Shown: in pieces, positions 1 through 7,947 of the stretch
Layout: each line of letters opens with the position of its first letter
How positions within the stretch are numbered: position 1 is the first letter of the stretch
Source: Halorussus pelagicus
GTDB taxonomy: Archaea > Halobacteriota > Halobacteria > Halobacteriales > Haladaptataceae
DNA length: 64,000 bases
Direction: 5' to 3'
NCBI RefSeq assembly: GCF_004087835.1
Contig: NZ_CP035119.1
Coordinates: forward strand, 248,001 to 312,000
The notes under the pieces: generated by a model
What the model was told of the DNA's origin: nothing
Seen by the model: only the letters and a program-made list of their open reading frames with translations
The model's database searches: none
Made by a program: the position numbers and the translations under genes

Positions 1-176
1 GCACAGCACCGCAACCGCGGGCCACACGCCTCCCCAACCGACTGCGGTCCTCACTCCGTTGCGGTCCTCGTCCACCGGCGGACAAACCGCGTCCGCCGAG
101 CCGTCGTTCGCATCCGCTCACGACGACCTCGCGCGGATGGGCGTGACCACTTGCGGGTCACGCTCGCACGCGCCGG
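1..176 (+). repeat. Hairpin-rich dispersed element, copy 1 (left end may be cut by window)
   Basis: This non-coding block shares order and motifs with blocks at 14592-14771 and 24360-24540 (reverse). It has the core CCTCCCCAACC at 29-39, a GCGGTCCTC pair, then three inverted repeats. H1 at 77-97 has stems GGCGGAC/GTCCGCC. H2 at 102-125 has stems CGTCGT/ACGACG. H3 at 141-163 has stems GCGTGACC/GGTCACGC. It lies just past the 3' end of the leftward tRNA-Ser gene. The stems are read directly from the sequence; the function is unknown. Confidence 0.8.
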
Positions 177-222
177 AGTTCGAAGTAAAAATATCGCTAC
201 TGAGTAAAGTTTCGTCAGAATA

Positions 223-305
223 CGGTGGGATTGGGATTTGAACCCAAGAGGCATGACGCCACCTGCTTTCAAGGCAGGCGCAATAGGCCGCTCTGCCATC
301 CCACC
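223..305 (-). tRNA. tRNA-Ser(UGA)
   Basis: Read on the minus strand, the sequence folds as a class II (long variable arm) tRNA. The acceptor stem is GGTGGGA/TCCCACC with discriminator G. The anticodon stem is CCTGC/GCAGG around the loop CTTGAAA, giving anticodon TGA (decodes UCA). The T-loop is TTCAAAT, closed by G53 and C61. The extra arm between anticodon and T stems, plus the UGA anticodon, identifies serine. CCA is not encoded. T-rich sequence follows the 3' end (about 189-192 read in reverse). No intron is seen. Confidence 0.93.
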
Positions 306-333
306 GCGCACTCGCACGTAGCGACTCGCGCGT

Positions 334-1110
334 CTAAGAACTGTCGGTCTGCCTTCGAACCAGTTCGAGACCGGCGTCGCCGTCCTCCACGCGGAGACTC
401 CACTCCCGAAGCAGGGTCGCGGTGTGGCCCGGAACGATGCGCCCGGCGGCGGCGCGGGCGTTCAGTTCGGGCACGAGCGAGACCAAATCGGCCCCCGTGG
501 CCACGCTGGTCGCGGTCGGCAGGAACCCGACCTCGTGGCCCGCATCGACGCCGCGGTTGGTCAGGGTCTCGACCTCGGGCGCGGCGTAGGCATCCTCGAA
601 GTCCACCGTTTCGGTGAACCCCGCGAAGTGGACCCGACCGCGCTCGCTCGGGCCGAGAACGACCTCGTTGCGCCGGAGTTTCATCGCGGCGCTGTCTATC
701 TCCTTACGAGTCAGCATCGGCGCAGTGGCCCGCACCACCGCGGCCGACTGCGCGCCCTCCTCGTTGAGCAGGTGCGAGACGGTGTTGCCAGCACGCGCGG
801 CGAACGTCGAGCCGACCTGCACCTCGAAGCGCGCGTCGTCGGGGTCTTCGAGGGCGTCGGCGACGAGCGCCCGGACCTCCGCCTCGGCGCTCGGGTCGCC
901 CGCGTCGGCGTGTTCGTCGGGAAGCGACTCCTCGTTGCGATAGTTGACCAGCAGTTCGCCGCCGCTCCGCTCTACCGCCCGGACGGTGTCTTTCAGCGTC
1001 GCGGCGTAGAGGTCGGCCGCCTCCTGCTCGGAGAGCGGCGACGACTCGGCGAGTTCCGGCAGTACCAGTCCCGGCCGCGGCGGATCCGCAAAGACGGCGA
1101 TGACAGTCAT
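334..1110 (-). CDS. DUF2064-like (glycosyltransferase-A fold) conserved protein
   Basis: A 258-residue soluble protein beginning MTVIAVFADPPRPG, as in haloarchaeal proteins related to the DUF2064/TIGR04282 group, a GT-A-like nucleotidyltransferase or glycosyltransferase fold. I see a plausible N-terminal beta strand and basic loop and an acidic central region, but no catalytic motif I can name with certainty. The stop lies 29 bases from the start of the tRNA-Ser gene, so the tRNA promoter must overlap this gene's 3' end. It is transcribed alone; the upstream gap contains a short tandem repeat. The substrate is unknown, and the family placement is from memory of similar proteins rather than a search. 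Confidence 0.7.
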   Translation of the reverse strand: MTVIAVFADPPRPGLVLPELAESSPLSEQEAADLYAATLKDTVRAVERSGGELLVNYRNEESLPDEHADAGDPSAEAEVRALVADALEDPDDARFEVQVGSTFAARAGNTVSHLLNEEGAQSAAVVRATAPMLTRKEIDSAAMKLRRNEVVLGPSERGRVHFAGFTETVDFEDAYAAPEVETLTNRGVDAGHEVGFLPTATSVATGADLVSLVPELNARAAAGRIVPGHTATLLREWSLRVEDGDAGLELVRRQTDSS

Positions 1111-1156
1111 ACCTCACTCTGGGTGGGCCGCGGCCTTGAAAGTCGTCATTCTCCGC

Positions 1157-1208
1157 TCGGCGACCCCGAGCGGTCGGCGAACCCCGAGCAGTAGGCGAAC
1201 CCCGAGTC
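1157..1208. repeat. Three imperfect 17-bp tandem copies
   Basis: The unit is close to TCGGCGAACCCCGAGCAG and occurs three times head to tail (1157-1173, 1174-1191, 1192-1208), with a weaker fourth piece near 1229. It sits in the gap between the divergent genes at 1110 and 1292. Three short units without spacers do not make a CRISPR. It is either a slippage product or a protein-binding array. Confidence 0.6.
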
Positions 1209-1291
1209 TTCGACAACACCGGAGCGCTCTCGGCGACCCCGCCATTCGACGCGGCGGTCCCTTTTTGTCACCGGCGACCCTCCCCTCGCGT

Positions 1292-1498
1292 ATGAACTGG
1301 GTAAAAGCGCTGGCGACGCTGGCGGTCCTGACGGTGACGTTCGTCGCGGTCGGCGCGCTCGTCGGACTAATCGCCGCGGTCCTCGACAGCGTCGCGGCGC
1401 TCGCGGTCGTTGTCTTGTTGCTCGCGGCACTCCTCGGAGCGAGCAAGGCGGGCGCGTCGCCGAACCGCTTGCTATCGAACCCCTACTGGGGTCGCTGA
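1292..1498 (+). CDS. Small two-segment membrane protein
   Basis: A 68-residue protein starting MNWVKALATL. Most of it is hydrophobic and forms two probable transmembrane helices (about residues 5-28 and 30-48), followed by a short polar tail ending NPYWGR. I chose the ATG at 1292 because the longer reading frame upstream is low-complexity, Arg-rich and crosses the tandem repeat, whereas this start gives a sensible membrane protein. No family is recognised. The gene is convergent with the glycosylase gene that ends at 1516. Function is unknown. Confidence 0.62.
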   Translation: MNWVKALATLAVLTVTFVAVGALVGLIAAVLDSVAALAVVVLLLAALLGASKAGASPNRLLSNPYWGR

Positions 1499-1515
1499 CC
1501 CACTCAGACCGGAAT

Positions 1516-2148
1516 TCAGCGACTCCGCCGCCCCTTCGTCTGGCGGTAGTCCCGACTCATCAGCGACGAGAAGTGGTCGAGAAACGCCTCGCGCTCGGCG
1601 TCCGAGAGCGCGAGCGGGTCGCGCATGGGGACGATTTCGAAGCCCCGGCCCCGAATCGTCGTCGCGTGGTCGTCGTTCGCGTCGAACTCCGCGGCCGGGG
1701 TCGTGGTGTACTCCGTCGCAATCTCGGTCAGCGCGCGCTGGCCGACCGGCACCAGAATCTCGGGGTTTATCATCCTCACCTCGGCGTTGAGGTAGGGTTC
1801 GCAAGTCCGAATCTCCTCGTCGGTCGGCGACCGGTCAGGGTCTCGACAGCGCGCGAGATAGGTCACAAAGGCGTTGTCGAGTTCCGGTTCCGGGTCGCTC
1901 GGCAGGGAGTTGTTGAGACCGAGCAGGCCCAAGACGTGCTGGAGGGCTTCGCCTCGCTCGTCGCCCGTGAAGGGGACGCCCGTCCGGTCGGCCCCGGAAC
2001 CGGGGGTCTCGCCGACGAACAGGAAGTCCGCGCCCACGTCACCGTAGCCGTGGACGACTTGCTCGCGGGTGGCACAGAGTTCCGGGCAGTTCTCGCAGTC
2101 GGCGTCCATCCCGAAAGGGTTCGAGCGAGTCTGCTGGTTCGCGTCCAT
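1516..2148 (-). CDS. Uracil-DNA glycosylase family 4-like protein with altered motif B
   Basis: A 210-residue protein starting MDANQQTRSNPFG. It resembles family 4 (iron-sulfur) uracil-DNA glycosylases, which remove uracil from DNA. It has the N-terminal cysteine pair CENC with a further Cys nearby, a motif GETPGSGADRTGVPF corresponding to the usual GEAPG-GxPF uracil pocket, and a later CRDP...TCEP cysteine pair, consistent with a 4Fe-4S cluster. In family 4 the second active-site motif carries a conserved His-Pro; here it reads VPMRDPLALS, so the His is absent. Activity is therefore uncertain. The ATG at 2148 is preferred because the longer frame upstream is Arg-rich antisense to its neighbour. 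Confidence 0.85.
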   Translation of the reverse strand: MDANQQTRSNPFGMDADCENCPELCATREQVVHGYGDVGADFLFVGETPGSGADRTGVPFTGDERGEALQHVLGLLGLNNSLPSDPEPELDNAFVTYLARCRDPDRSPTDEEIRTCEPYLNAEVRMINPEILVPVGQRALTEIATEYTTTPAAEFDANDDHATTIRGRGFEIVPMRDPLALSDAEREAFLDHFSSLMSRDYRQTKGRRSR

Positions 2149-2249
2149 CGTCGGTATCGAGGGGCGCGCGGGGTAAAAACCGGTCGGAGCGGGATGGACA
2201 GTCGTTCGGTCAGAGCGCCGAGAACCGGGGTACCGAACGCCGCGAGCAA

Positions 2250-3155
2250 TCAGTACCGGTCGCCGTCGCTTCCGAGCGCCTTCCGGAGATACGGTTCGAC
2301 GCGCTCGAAGTAGTCGCCCGGTTCGATTCGGTCGCGCTCTCGGTCGCGGGTGACCATCCCGAACGCCGCGAGTTTCGGCAGGTGGACGTGCCGGAGCGAG
2401 GTCACGACCCGCTCGCGGCCGACCGAACTCCGGGCCGCCACGCGGTCGGCGAGGTCCGGAACCGAAACCGGGTCGCCGTCGGACACCGCGTCGAGGGCGT
2501 ACCGGCGTCGGGGGTCCGCGACGGCCTCGAAGCAGTCGTCCACCGAGGGCCGAGCGACCGCGGTGGTCGGCGTCTCGACGGTCTCGACCACCGTGTCGAA
2601 CAGTGACGCGACTTCGCGGACGACCCGTCGCTCGTGGGCCGCGGGTCGCAAGCAGACGTAGCCGACGGCGTCGCGGGCGTCCAGTGCGCGGAAGAACTCG
2701 CGGAGAAATTCGGTCGCCTGCGAAGTGTCGAGAGAATCGAGAAGGTCGGTCAACGAGTCCAAGTAGACGAGGGTCCGGTCCCCGTCGGGCCATGCGTCGA
2801 GATACCCTGTCACGGCGGCGCGCAGTGCCTCCGTGTCGGTCGGGTCCGCGACGCCCCGGAGCGGGGTCCGGTCAGTGGGGAGCGGCGCGGCCGTGGCGGT
2901 CGAAGAGCGCATCCGTTCGCCGACGCTGACGACGCCGACGTTTCGGGGGGGCCGGTTGACTCGCTCGCGCCACTCGTGGAGGAACTGTTCGGACTGGCGG
3001 TGAGTCACCGCCACCGCGTCCGTGGGTTCCTTGGTCAGTAGGTCGAGCAGTACGTCGAATCGGGAATCGTCGTCGCCCGTTCGGCGCAGGACCAGCGTGT
3101 GCGGGTCGCTGCGTACGCACGTCCGGACGAGTTTCGTATCTTGCACACCACTCAC
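2250..3155 (-). CDS. Haloarchaeal regulator: RecA-like N-domain plus winged helix
   Basis: A 301-residue protein. The N-terminal part (about 15-185) has the pattern of haloarchaeal RecA/KaiC-like domains without a Walker A lysine motif (similar to DUF7504). It includes the strand DRTLVYLDSLTDLLD, which resembles a Walker B strand. The C-terminal part (about 205-295) looks like a DUF7344-type winged helix, with DPRRRYALDAVSDGDPVSVPDLADR as two helices and LRHVHLPKLAAFGMV as the recognition region. It starts four bases after the stop of the HalOD1 gene, so the two are one operon. It probably regulates transcription; the target is unknown. Confidence 0.72.
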   Translation of the reverse strand: MSGVQDTKLVRTCVRSDPHTLVLRRTGDDDSRFDVLLDLLTKEPTDAVAVTHRQSEQFLHEWRERVNRPPRNVGVVSVGERMRSSTATAAPLPTDRTPLRGVADPTDTEALRAAVTGYLDAWPDGDRTLVYLDSLTDLLDSLDTSQATEFLREFFRALDARDAVGYVCLRPAAHERRVVREVASLFDTVVETVETPTTAVARPSVDDCFEAVADPRRRYALDAVSDGDPVSVPDLADRVAARSSVGRERVVTSLRHVHLPKLAAFGMVTRDRERDRIEPGDYFERVEPYLRKALGSDGDRY

Positions 3156-3159
3156 CTCC

Positions 3160-3495
3160 TTAGTCGTCGTCTGAGACGTGTTCGTCTACGATTCGAACGC
3201 GGCCGTCGCTCCGAACGAGGACTTCGAGACCGCAAACCCGGAAGGTGGCTTGGGCCTTGCCCTCGCTGTCGGCGAACAGCGAGTCGAGTGCGTCCGGGTC
3301 TATTCTGTCGGCGATGGGGATGACAGTCGTCGTCGGGTCCACGTCCGCAACTTCGGCTATCGCTTCGATGACGACATCGCTCAGCGTCGCCGAACCGTCC
3401 GGGTCGTACGTCGCGCGGTAGACGCCGGGACGGTCAGGCGCTTCGGTCACCCCCGAGCTATCGTTGGTATTTTTTTCCATGTTACTTTTGGACAC
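3160..3495 (-). CDS. HalOD1 output-domain protein
   Basis: About 111 residues. A short acidic Ser/Asn-rich leader is followed by a HalOD1 domain (halobacterial output domain 1), recognisable by the TLSDVVIEAIAEVADVDPTT start, the IDPDALDSLFAD turn and the strands around VCGLEVLVRSDGRVRI. Such domains are thought to act as output modules in haloarchaeal sensory and transcription circuits. Two starts are possible: GTG at 3495 or ATG at 3480. The AT box at 3519-3527 is about 26 bases before 3495 and favours a leaderless GTG start. It leads the two-gene operon with the regulator at 2250. Confidence 0.75.
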   Translation of the reverse strand: MSKSNMEKNTNDSSGVTEAPDRPGVYRATYDPDGSATLSDVVIEAIAEVADVDPTTTVIPIADRIDPDALDSLFADSEGKAQATFRVCGLEVLVRSDGRVRIVDEHVSDDD

Positions 3496-3518
3496 GTTTC
3501 CGACCCTACTTCGTATTC

Positions 3519-3527
3519 AATTTATAG
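3519..3527 (-). promoter_or_regulatory. Probable TATA box for the HalOD1 operon
   Basis: CTATAAAT read on the minus strand, about 26 bases before the GTG at 3495, the typical distance from a haloarchaeal TATA box to the transcription start. Confidence 0.55.
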
Positions 3528-3762
3528 TTACAATAAATTTATGGCGAAAGTGGTCGGTGAGTTCGACCCGATGAGTCGAACCGTGGAATCGGAGTCCGAC
3601 CGCGCTCGTGACGCTCGTGTCGGGTGGGGCGGCAGGGCGTCGCTGGCGTCGAGACCGTTTACGCGGACGGAAAGCTCCCGTTACGAAGCCTCCTGCGAGT
3701 AAACGCGGAGAACGATTGACCCCATTTACTCCCTCTCGCGGAGACGTACACGGTGGGGTTTC

Positions 3763-4377
3763 ATGACACAGTCTCGACGCCGCTTTCTGAAAGCGGCAGC
3801 GGCGACAGGTGCATTGGCAGGTCTGAACGCGACGGTCCTCGCACAGGACGGTGGCGGCGGCGAAGAGGTAATCATCCTCGGCGGGGAAACAGCGGGGTGG
3901 CTCGGCTGGCGACTGCCGGGCGAAGGGTCCGAGAACGCGCCGTCGAACCCGACGCTGAACCTGCAAGCCGGGACGACCTACACGCTGTTCTGGGAGAACG
4001 TTGACGGTGTGGGCCACAACTTCGCCATTCAGGACGCGAACGGCAACAGTCTCGAAGTCCTCGAACCGCTCGGCGTCTCGTCCGACGTGTTCCAGCAGAT
4101 AAATGGGACCGCGCCCGACCAAAACGTCTCGCTCCAGATTTCGGACGGGAACGTCACCGGCGTCGGCAACGAGACCGGTGGAAACGCGACCGACGACCGA
4201 CAGGGAACGCCGTCGCTCGTCGCCGAGACCGAGATTATCACGGGGGAAGGGAGCGTACAGGGCGTCCGCTTCGAGACCAGCGAGGAGATGGCCCAGTACA
4301 TCTGTATCGTCCACCCGACCACGATGGTCGGCGAGGTGTCGATACAGGGTGGCGGCGGAGCCAACAGTTCCGGGTAG
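3763..4377 (+). CDS. Tat-exported blue copper (cupredoxin) protein
   Basis: A 204-residue halocyanin/plastocyanin-type electron carrier. Residues 1-27 form a twin-arginine signal (SRRRFLKAAAATGALAG). The cupredoxin barrel follows. The type 1 copper ligands are all visible: His85 in GHNF, then Cys181, His184 and Met188 in YICIVHPTTM. A Gly/Asn-rich insertion of NETGG type (about residues 130-150) is probably a surface loop. There is no lipobox Cys, so it is likely released or held by other contacts. It is transcribed alone. Which redox partner it serves cannot be told from the neighbours. Confidence 0.9.
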   Translation: MTQSRRRFLKAAAATGALAGLNATVLAQDGGGGEEVIILGGETAGWLGWRLPGEGSENAPSNPTLNLQAGTTYTLFWENVDGVGHNFAIQDANGNSLEVLEPLGVSSDVFQQINGTAPDQNVSLQISDGNVTGVGNETGGNATDDRQGTPSLVAETEIITGEGSVQGVRFETSEEMAQYICIVHPTTMVGEVSIQGGGGANSSG

Positions 4378-4428
4378 TCGAAGAGAGTCCAAAAACCGGT
4401 CGGACTGGCTTTTTTCGGCGACGCGGGG

Positions 4429-5595
4429 CTACTCGTTCTGCGGACCGCTCGGGTGGTAGTCCGTGTCGTACTCGCCCGGCCGGTCGTCCACGCGGTCGGG
4501 GTTGATGCGCCCGCCCAACAGCATGAAGTCCACGAGCGTCAGCGCGAGCATCGACTCCACGACGGGGACGCCCCGCGGCGGAAGCACCGGGTCGTGGCGG
4601 CCGATGACCTGTTCTTCTTTCTGTTCGCCCGTCTCCCAGTCCACGGTGGTCTGGGACTTCGGAATCGACGTGGGCGCGTGGAGCGTGACCTCGCCGTAGA
4701 CGGGTTCGCCCGTGGTGATGCCGCCCTGTAGCCCGCCGTGGTCGTTTTCGACCGGTACGGGGTCGCTCTCCTCGGGATTGTCGGGGTCCTCGAACTCCCA
4801 CTCGTCGTTTCGCTCCAGTCCGGTGTACTCGCGGGCCTCGCGGCCGAGTCCGAACTCGAAGGCCGTCGCGGCGGGGACGCTCATCATCGCCTGTCCGAGT
4901 CGGGCCTGCACCGAGTCGAATCGGGGCGCGCCGAGTCCCCGCGGGACGCCGCGGGCCTCGAAGTAGATGGATCCGCCGATGGAGTCGCCTTCCTGCTGGT
5001 ACTCGTCGATTCGCTCGCGCATTCGCTCGGCGGTCTCGGGGTGGGCACACCGGACCTCGTTGTCCTCGCTGTGTTCCAGCATCTCCTCGAAGGAGACTTC
5101 CGGGGCCTCGATGTCGCCGATCTGATTGACGTGGGCCTTGAGTTCGATTCCTTCTCGGGCGAGAATCTTCTTGGCGATGGCTCCGGCCGCGACCCAGTTG
5201 ACCGTCTCGCGGGCCGACGACCGGCCGCCGCCGCCCCAGTTGCGCGTGCCGAACTTCGCGGAGTAGGTGAAGTCGCCGTGGGAGGGTCGGGGCGCAGTGA
5301 CGAAGGGTTCGTACTTCTCGGAGCGGGCGTCCTTGTTGTCGATGACCATCCCGATTGGCGTGCCCGTGGTGTAGCCGTCCTGTAGCCCCGACTTGATGGA
5401 GACGTGGTCGGGTTCGCCGCGACTCGTCGTTATCATCGACTGGCCGGGCTTGCGGCGGTCAAGGTCGGCCTGTACGTCGTCCTCGTCGAGTTCCAGTCCG
5501 GCCGGACAACCGGAGACGGTGACGCCCATCGCCTCGCCGTGACTCTCGCCAAAGGTGGTCACTTGGAAGAGGCGTCCGAAGCTGTTTCCGTTCAT
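4429..5595 (-). CDS. aroC: Chorismate synthase
   Basis: A 388-residue enzyme converting 5-enolpyruvylshikimate-3-phosphate to chorismate, the last common step of aromatic synthesis; it needs reduced flavin. All three family signatures are present: FGESHGEAMGVTVSGCP near the N-terminus (residues 15-31), SARETVNWVAAGAIAKKIL in the middle, and RHDPVLPPRGVPVVESML near residue 330. Length is normal. It is a separate unit, facing the peptidase gene. EPSP synthase, which makes its substrate, lies 2.7 kb away on the other strand. Confidence 0.97.
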   Translation of the reverse strand: MNGNSFGRLFQVTTFGESHGEAMGVTVSGCPAGLELDEDDVQADLDRRKPGQSMITTSRGEPDHVSIKSGLQDGYTTGTPIGMVIDNKDARSEKYEPFVTAPRPSHGDFTYSAKFGTRNWGGGGRSSARETVNWVAAGAIAKKILAREGIELKAHVNQIGDIEAPEVSFEEMLEHSEDNEVRCAHPETAERMRERIDEYQQEGDSIGGSIYFEARGVPRGLGAPRFDSVQARLGQAMMSVPAATAFEFGLGREAREYTGLERNDEWEFEDPDNPEESDPVPVENDHGGLQGGITTGEPVYGEVTLHAPTSIPKSQTTVDWETGEQKEEQVIGRHDPVLPPRGVPVVESMLALTLVDFMLLGGRINPDRVDDRPGEYDTDYHPSGPQNE

Positions 5596-5701
5596 TACGG
5601 AGACGTTGGTCCGGGCGACTATTTAGGGTTTGCAGAAGCCGCAAGTTGCTCGGTGGGAATCGATCCGAGCGAAAATCGTCGCCGAACGCCCGTCGCGCCG
5701 C

Positions 5702-6874
5702 CTACAGTTCCAGCCGAATCGGATAGTCGGTCAGATTCTCGTAGCCGTCTTTGGTGACGACCACGAGGTCCTCGATGCGGATGCCGCCGACCTCGGGGTC
5801 GTAGAGACCGGGTTCGATGGTGACGATGTGGCCCGGCCGGAGTTCGCCGCCGTCCGGACTCACACGCGGGAGTTCGTGAACGTCGAGACCGATGCCATGA
5901 CCCGTGGTGTGGATGAATCCGGTCTCCGCGGAGGGGTTGCTCCGGAGGGTATCGAACCCCTCTCGCTCGTACACGTCACAGACCGCGTCGTGGACCTCCT
6001 TGCCAGTCACGCCGGGTTCGATGGCGTCGAGCGCGACCTCGAAGGCCTCGTGAGTGATGTCGTAGCGCCGCCGAACCTCGTCGCTGGCCTCGCCTTTGAC
6101 GAACGTCCGAGTCATATCGCCGTTGTATTTCGTGGACTTGTCTCGCGGGAAGATGTCGATGACGATGGTCTCGTTGGCTTCGAGCGGTCCGCTCCCGCGA
6201 TTGTGCGGTCCCGCGGCGTCCGCGCCGCAGGCGACGATGGTCTCGTCCAGCGCACAGCCGTGCCGCAGGAGCGTGACCTCGATTTCCTCCGTGACGCGCT
6301 CGCTGGTCAGCGCCTCGCCGTCGTGGTACAGGACGCCGTCCTTGACGGTGGCGGCGTCGATCAACTCCTCGGCGGCCGCCATCGCGGCCTCGTTAGCTTG
6401 CTGTGCGGCGTGGACGTGTTCGACCTCCTCGTCGGTCTTCGTCGCGCGGATTTCCTCCACCACGTCCCCGTCAAGCACCTCGACCGAGAGACCCTGCTCG
6501 CGCAGGCCATCGGCGGTGCCCAGCGGGAACCGCTCGGGCGCGGCGACCGACTCGACGCCGCGGTCCGCCAAGAACGCGGCCACGACGCGCTGTTTGCCCT
6601 CGGTGCGACCGTACTCGGCGACCTTCTCCTGAAAGCCGTAGTCCGAGAGTCGGGCGACGGCGTCGGCGCGACTCTCCTCGGTCGCGCGGCCGTACTCCAA
6701 CCCCGAGACGAGCAGGGCGGTCTCCTCGGGCGTGTAGAGCGTAACGAAGGGGTCAGGCGCGTCGAAGCCTGAGAGGTACAACTGGTCGGACTCCTCGGAG
6801 TCGGCGTCGAGGAGGTAGCCGTCTACGTCGGCGTCTGCGAGCGCGTCCGCGAGCGGTGACAGGTCGGGGTTCAT
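5702..6874 (-). CDS. M24 family Xaa-Pro aminopeptidase
   Basis: A 390-residue cytoplasmic metallopeptidase of the creatinase/aminopeptidase P fold. The N-terminal domain (about 1-140) is the substrate-gating module. The C-terminal pita-bread domain holds the expected metal ligands: Asp in IVIDIFP, Asp in NGDMTRTF, His in TTGHGIGLDVHE, Glu in TIEPGLY and Glu in IRIEDLV. It likely removes N-terminal residues ahead of proline. I start at ATG 6874 (MNPDLSPLADAL) because homologues begin close to this point; a longer reading from 6901 is possible. Confidence 0.92.
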   Translation of the reverse strand: MNPDLSPLADALADADVDGYLLDADSEESDQLYLSGFDAPDPFVTLYTPEETALLVSGLEYGRATEESRADAVARLSDYGFQEKVAEYGRTEGKQRVVAAFLADRGVESVAAPERFPLGTADGLREQGLSVEVLDGDVVEEIRATKTDEEVEHVHAAQQANEAAMAAAEELIDAATVKDGVLYHDGEALTSERVTEEIEVTLLRHGCALDETIVACGADAAGPHNRGSGPLEANETIVIDIFPRDKSTKYNGDMTRTFVKGEASDEVRRRYDITHEAFEVALDAIEPGVTGKEVHDAVCDVYEREGFDTLRSNPSAETGFIHTTGHGIGLDVHELPRVSPDGGELRPGHIVTIEPGLYDPEVGGIRIEDLVVVTKDGYENLTDYPIRLEL

Positions 6875-6932
6875 ACCGATTGCAAGCCGCGCGAACGGCA
6901 AAACGATACGGGTTCCGGAACTCCCGCCGAAC

Positions 6933-7517
6933 TCATCTCCGCGTCCCCGGTTTCCCCTCGCGTCGAACCGTCGAGTCCGGCCCGATCAAGTAGGTCGCGT
7001 ACTGCGTGAAGTAGTCCGCGTGAATCGTCGTCTCACCTTTCCCGGAGTTCGCCCACGCCGAACACCACGCGATGGCCTGGAAGCCCTCGCCGTACTCCGT
7101 CACCGAATCGACGCCGCACTCCTGAGAGACCGAACTCGACTCGCCCCGGTAGAGGTCGTTGTAGACCCACCGGCCCTCGAACGTTTCCACGTACGTCCGG
7201 ACCGATTCGGGGGTCAGGTCGGCCGGGCGCTCGGGGCGGGACTTCGGTCCCTCGGGGAACTCGACGGACCCCTCCGGAAGCGAGGTATCGACACCGAGCG
7301 CGTGGGTCGTGGGCGACTCGTCGGTCGGTTCCGTGGTCGTCTCGGGACCGGACGCAGCGGTCGTTTCGTCGTTAGCGTCGTCGAGCACCCCGGAGAAACA
7401 TCCGGCGACCGACCCGGCGAGCGCGACTGCGCCGAGGTGGAGGGCGCGGCGGCGCGACGACCGGAGAGCGCCGAGACGCGACGAGCTATCGGTCCGGCGG
7501 CGTTTCGACGGTGGCAC
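6933..7517 (-). CDS. Tat lipoprotein of unknown function
   Basis: A 194-residue secreted protein. The N-terminus has SRRRALHLGAVALAGSVAGC, a twin-arginine signal ending in a lipobox whose Cys40 would be lipidated, followed by a Thr/Glu-rich spacer (ETTTEPTDESPTT). The folded part (about 75-190) has two further cysteines that may pair, at SQECGV and AWCSAW. No enzyme motif is recognised. The polar Arg-rich leader before the signal may mean that the real start is a little further in. Confidence 0.65.
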   Translation of the reverse strand: MPPSKRRRTDSSSRLGALRSSRRRALHLGAVALAGSVAGCFSGVLDDANDETTAASGPETTTEPTDESPTTHALGVDTSLPEGSVEFPEGPKSRPERPADLTPESVRTYVETFEGRWVYNDLYRGESSSVSQECGVDSVTEYGEGFQAIAWCSAWANSGKGETTIHADYFTQYATYLIGPDSTVRREGKPGTRR

Positions 7518-7601
7518 GTCCGGCGACTCTCGCGGGCGAGGTAAATACTTTCTCCGCGTCGGGACGGAAGCTTTTCGCCCCCGCCGTTCGAAACCGAGAA
7601 C

Positions 7602-7889
7602 ATGTCAGGTAAGGATGATTCCGAGCGTACCCGCAAACCGTCTCCGGTGGTCCGCGGAACGCTCGCCCTGCTGTCGGTCCTCGTCATGCTGTATAGCCTT
7701 CTCATCGCTACTCGACCGCTTCTCGGCGTGCTGGTGGTGGCGTTGCTCTTCGTGACGTATCTCCTTTGGCGGTCGCTCAATCTCGCGGTGCGGTTCGTCG
7801 CGGCGTTCGAGCGCATCGCCGACGCGATGGAGAATCGACCGCCGGAGCGACACGAGGACCGAGCGCGAGACCGCGAACGCGAGTTCTGA
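7602..7889 (+). CDS. Small membrane protein
   Basis: A 95-residue protein with a polar N-terminus, two hydrophobic helices (about residues 20-36 and 43-58) and a charged C-terminal tail rich in Arg, Glu and Asp (PPERHEDRARDREREF). The start is MSGKDDSERT at 7602. I recognise no family. The next gene on the same strand is the shortened UspA relative 59 bases on, so the two may be co-transcribed. Function is unknown. Confidence 0.6.
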   Translation: MSGKDDSERTRKPSPVVRGTLALLSVLVMLYSLLIATRPLLGVLVVALLFVTYLLWRSLNLAVRFVAAFERIADAMENRPPERHEDRARDREREF

Positions 7890-7947
7890 GGCCCCGAGCG
7901 CGACGACGCGACTTTCTCTCGCCGACCGGTCTCGGGGAATCCCCCCA

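Noticed and set aside
51-317. Minus-strand frame over the tRNA-Ser gene and repeat copy 1
   Set aside because: It crosses a structured tRNA gene and the repeat; Arg-rich with no family resemblance.
1157-1208. Possible CRISPR array
   Set aside because: Units are only about 17 bases, imperfect and without spacers; no cas genes occur in the window.
3517-4392. Minus-strand frame opposite the blue copper protein gene
   Set aside because: Antisense to a well-supported cupredoxin; no motif.
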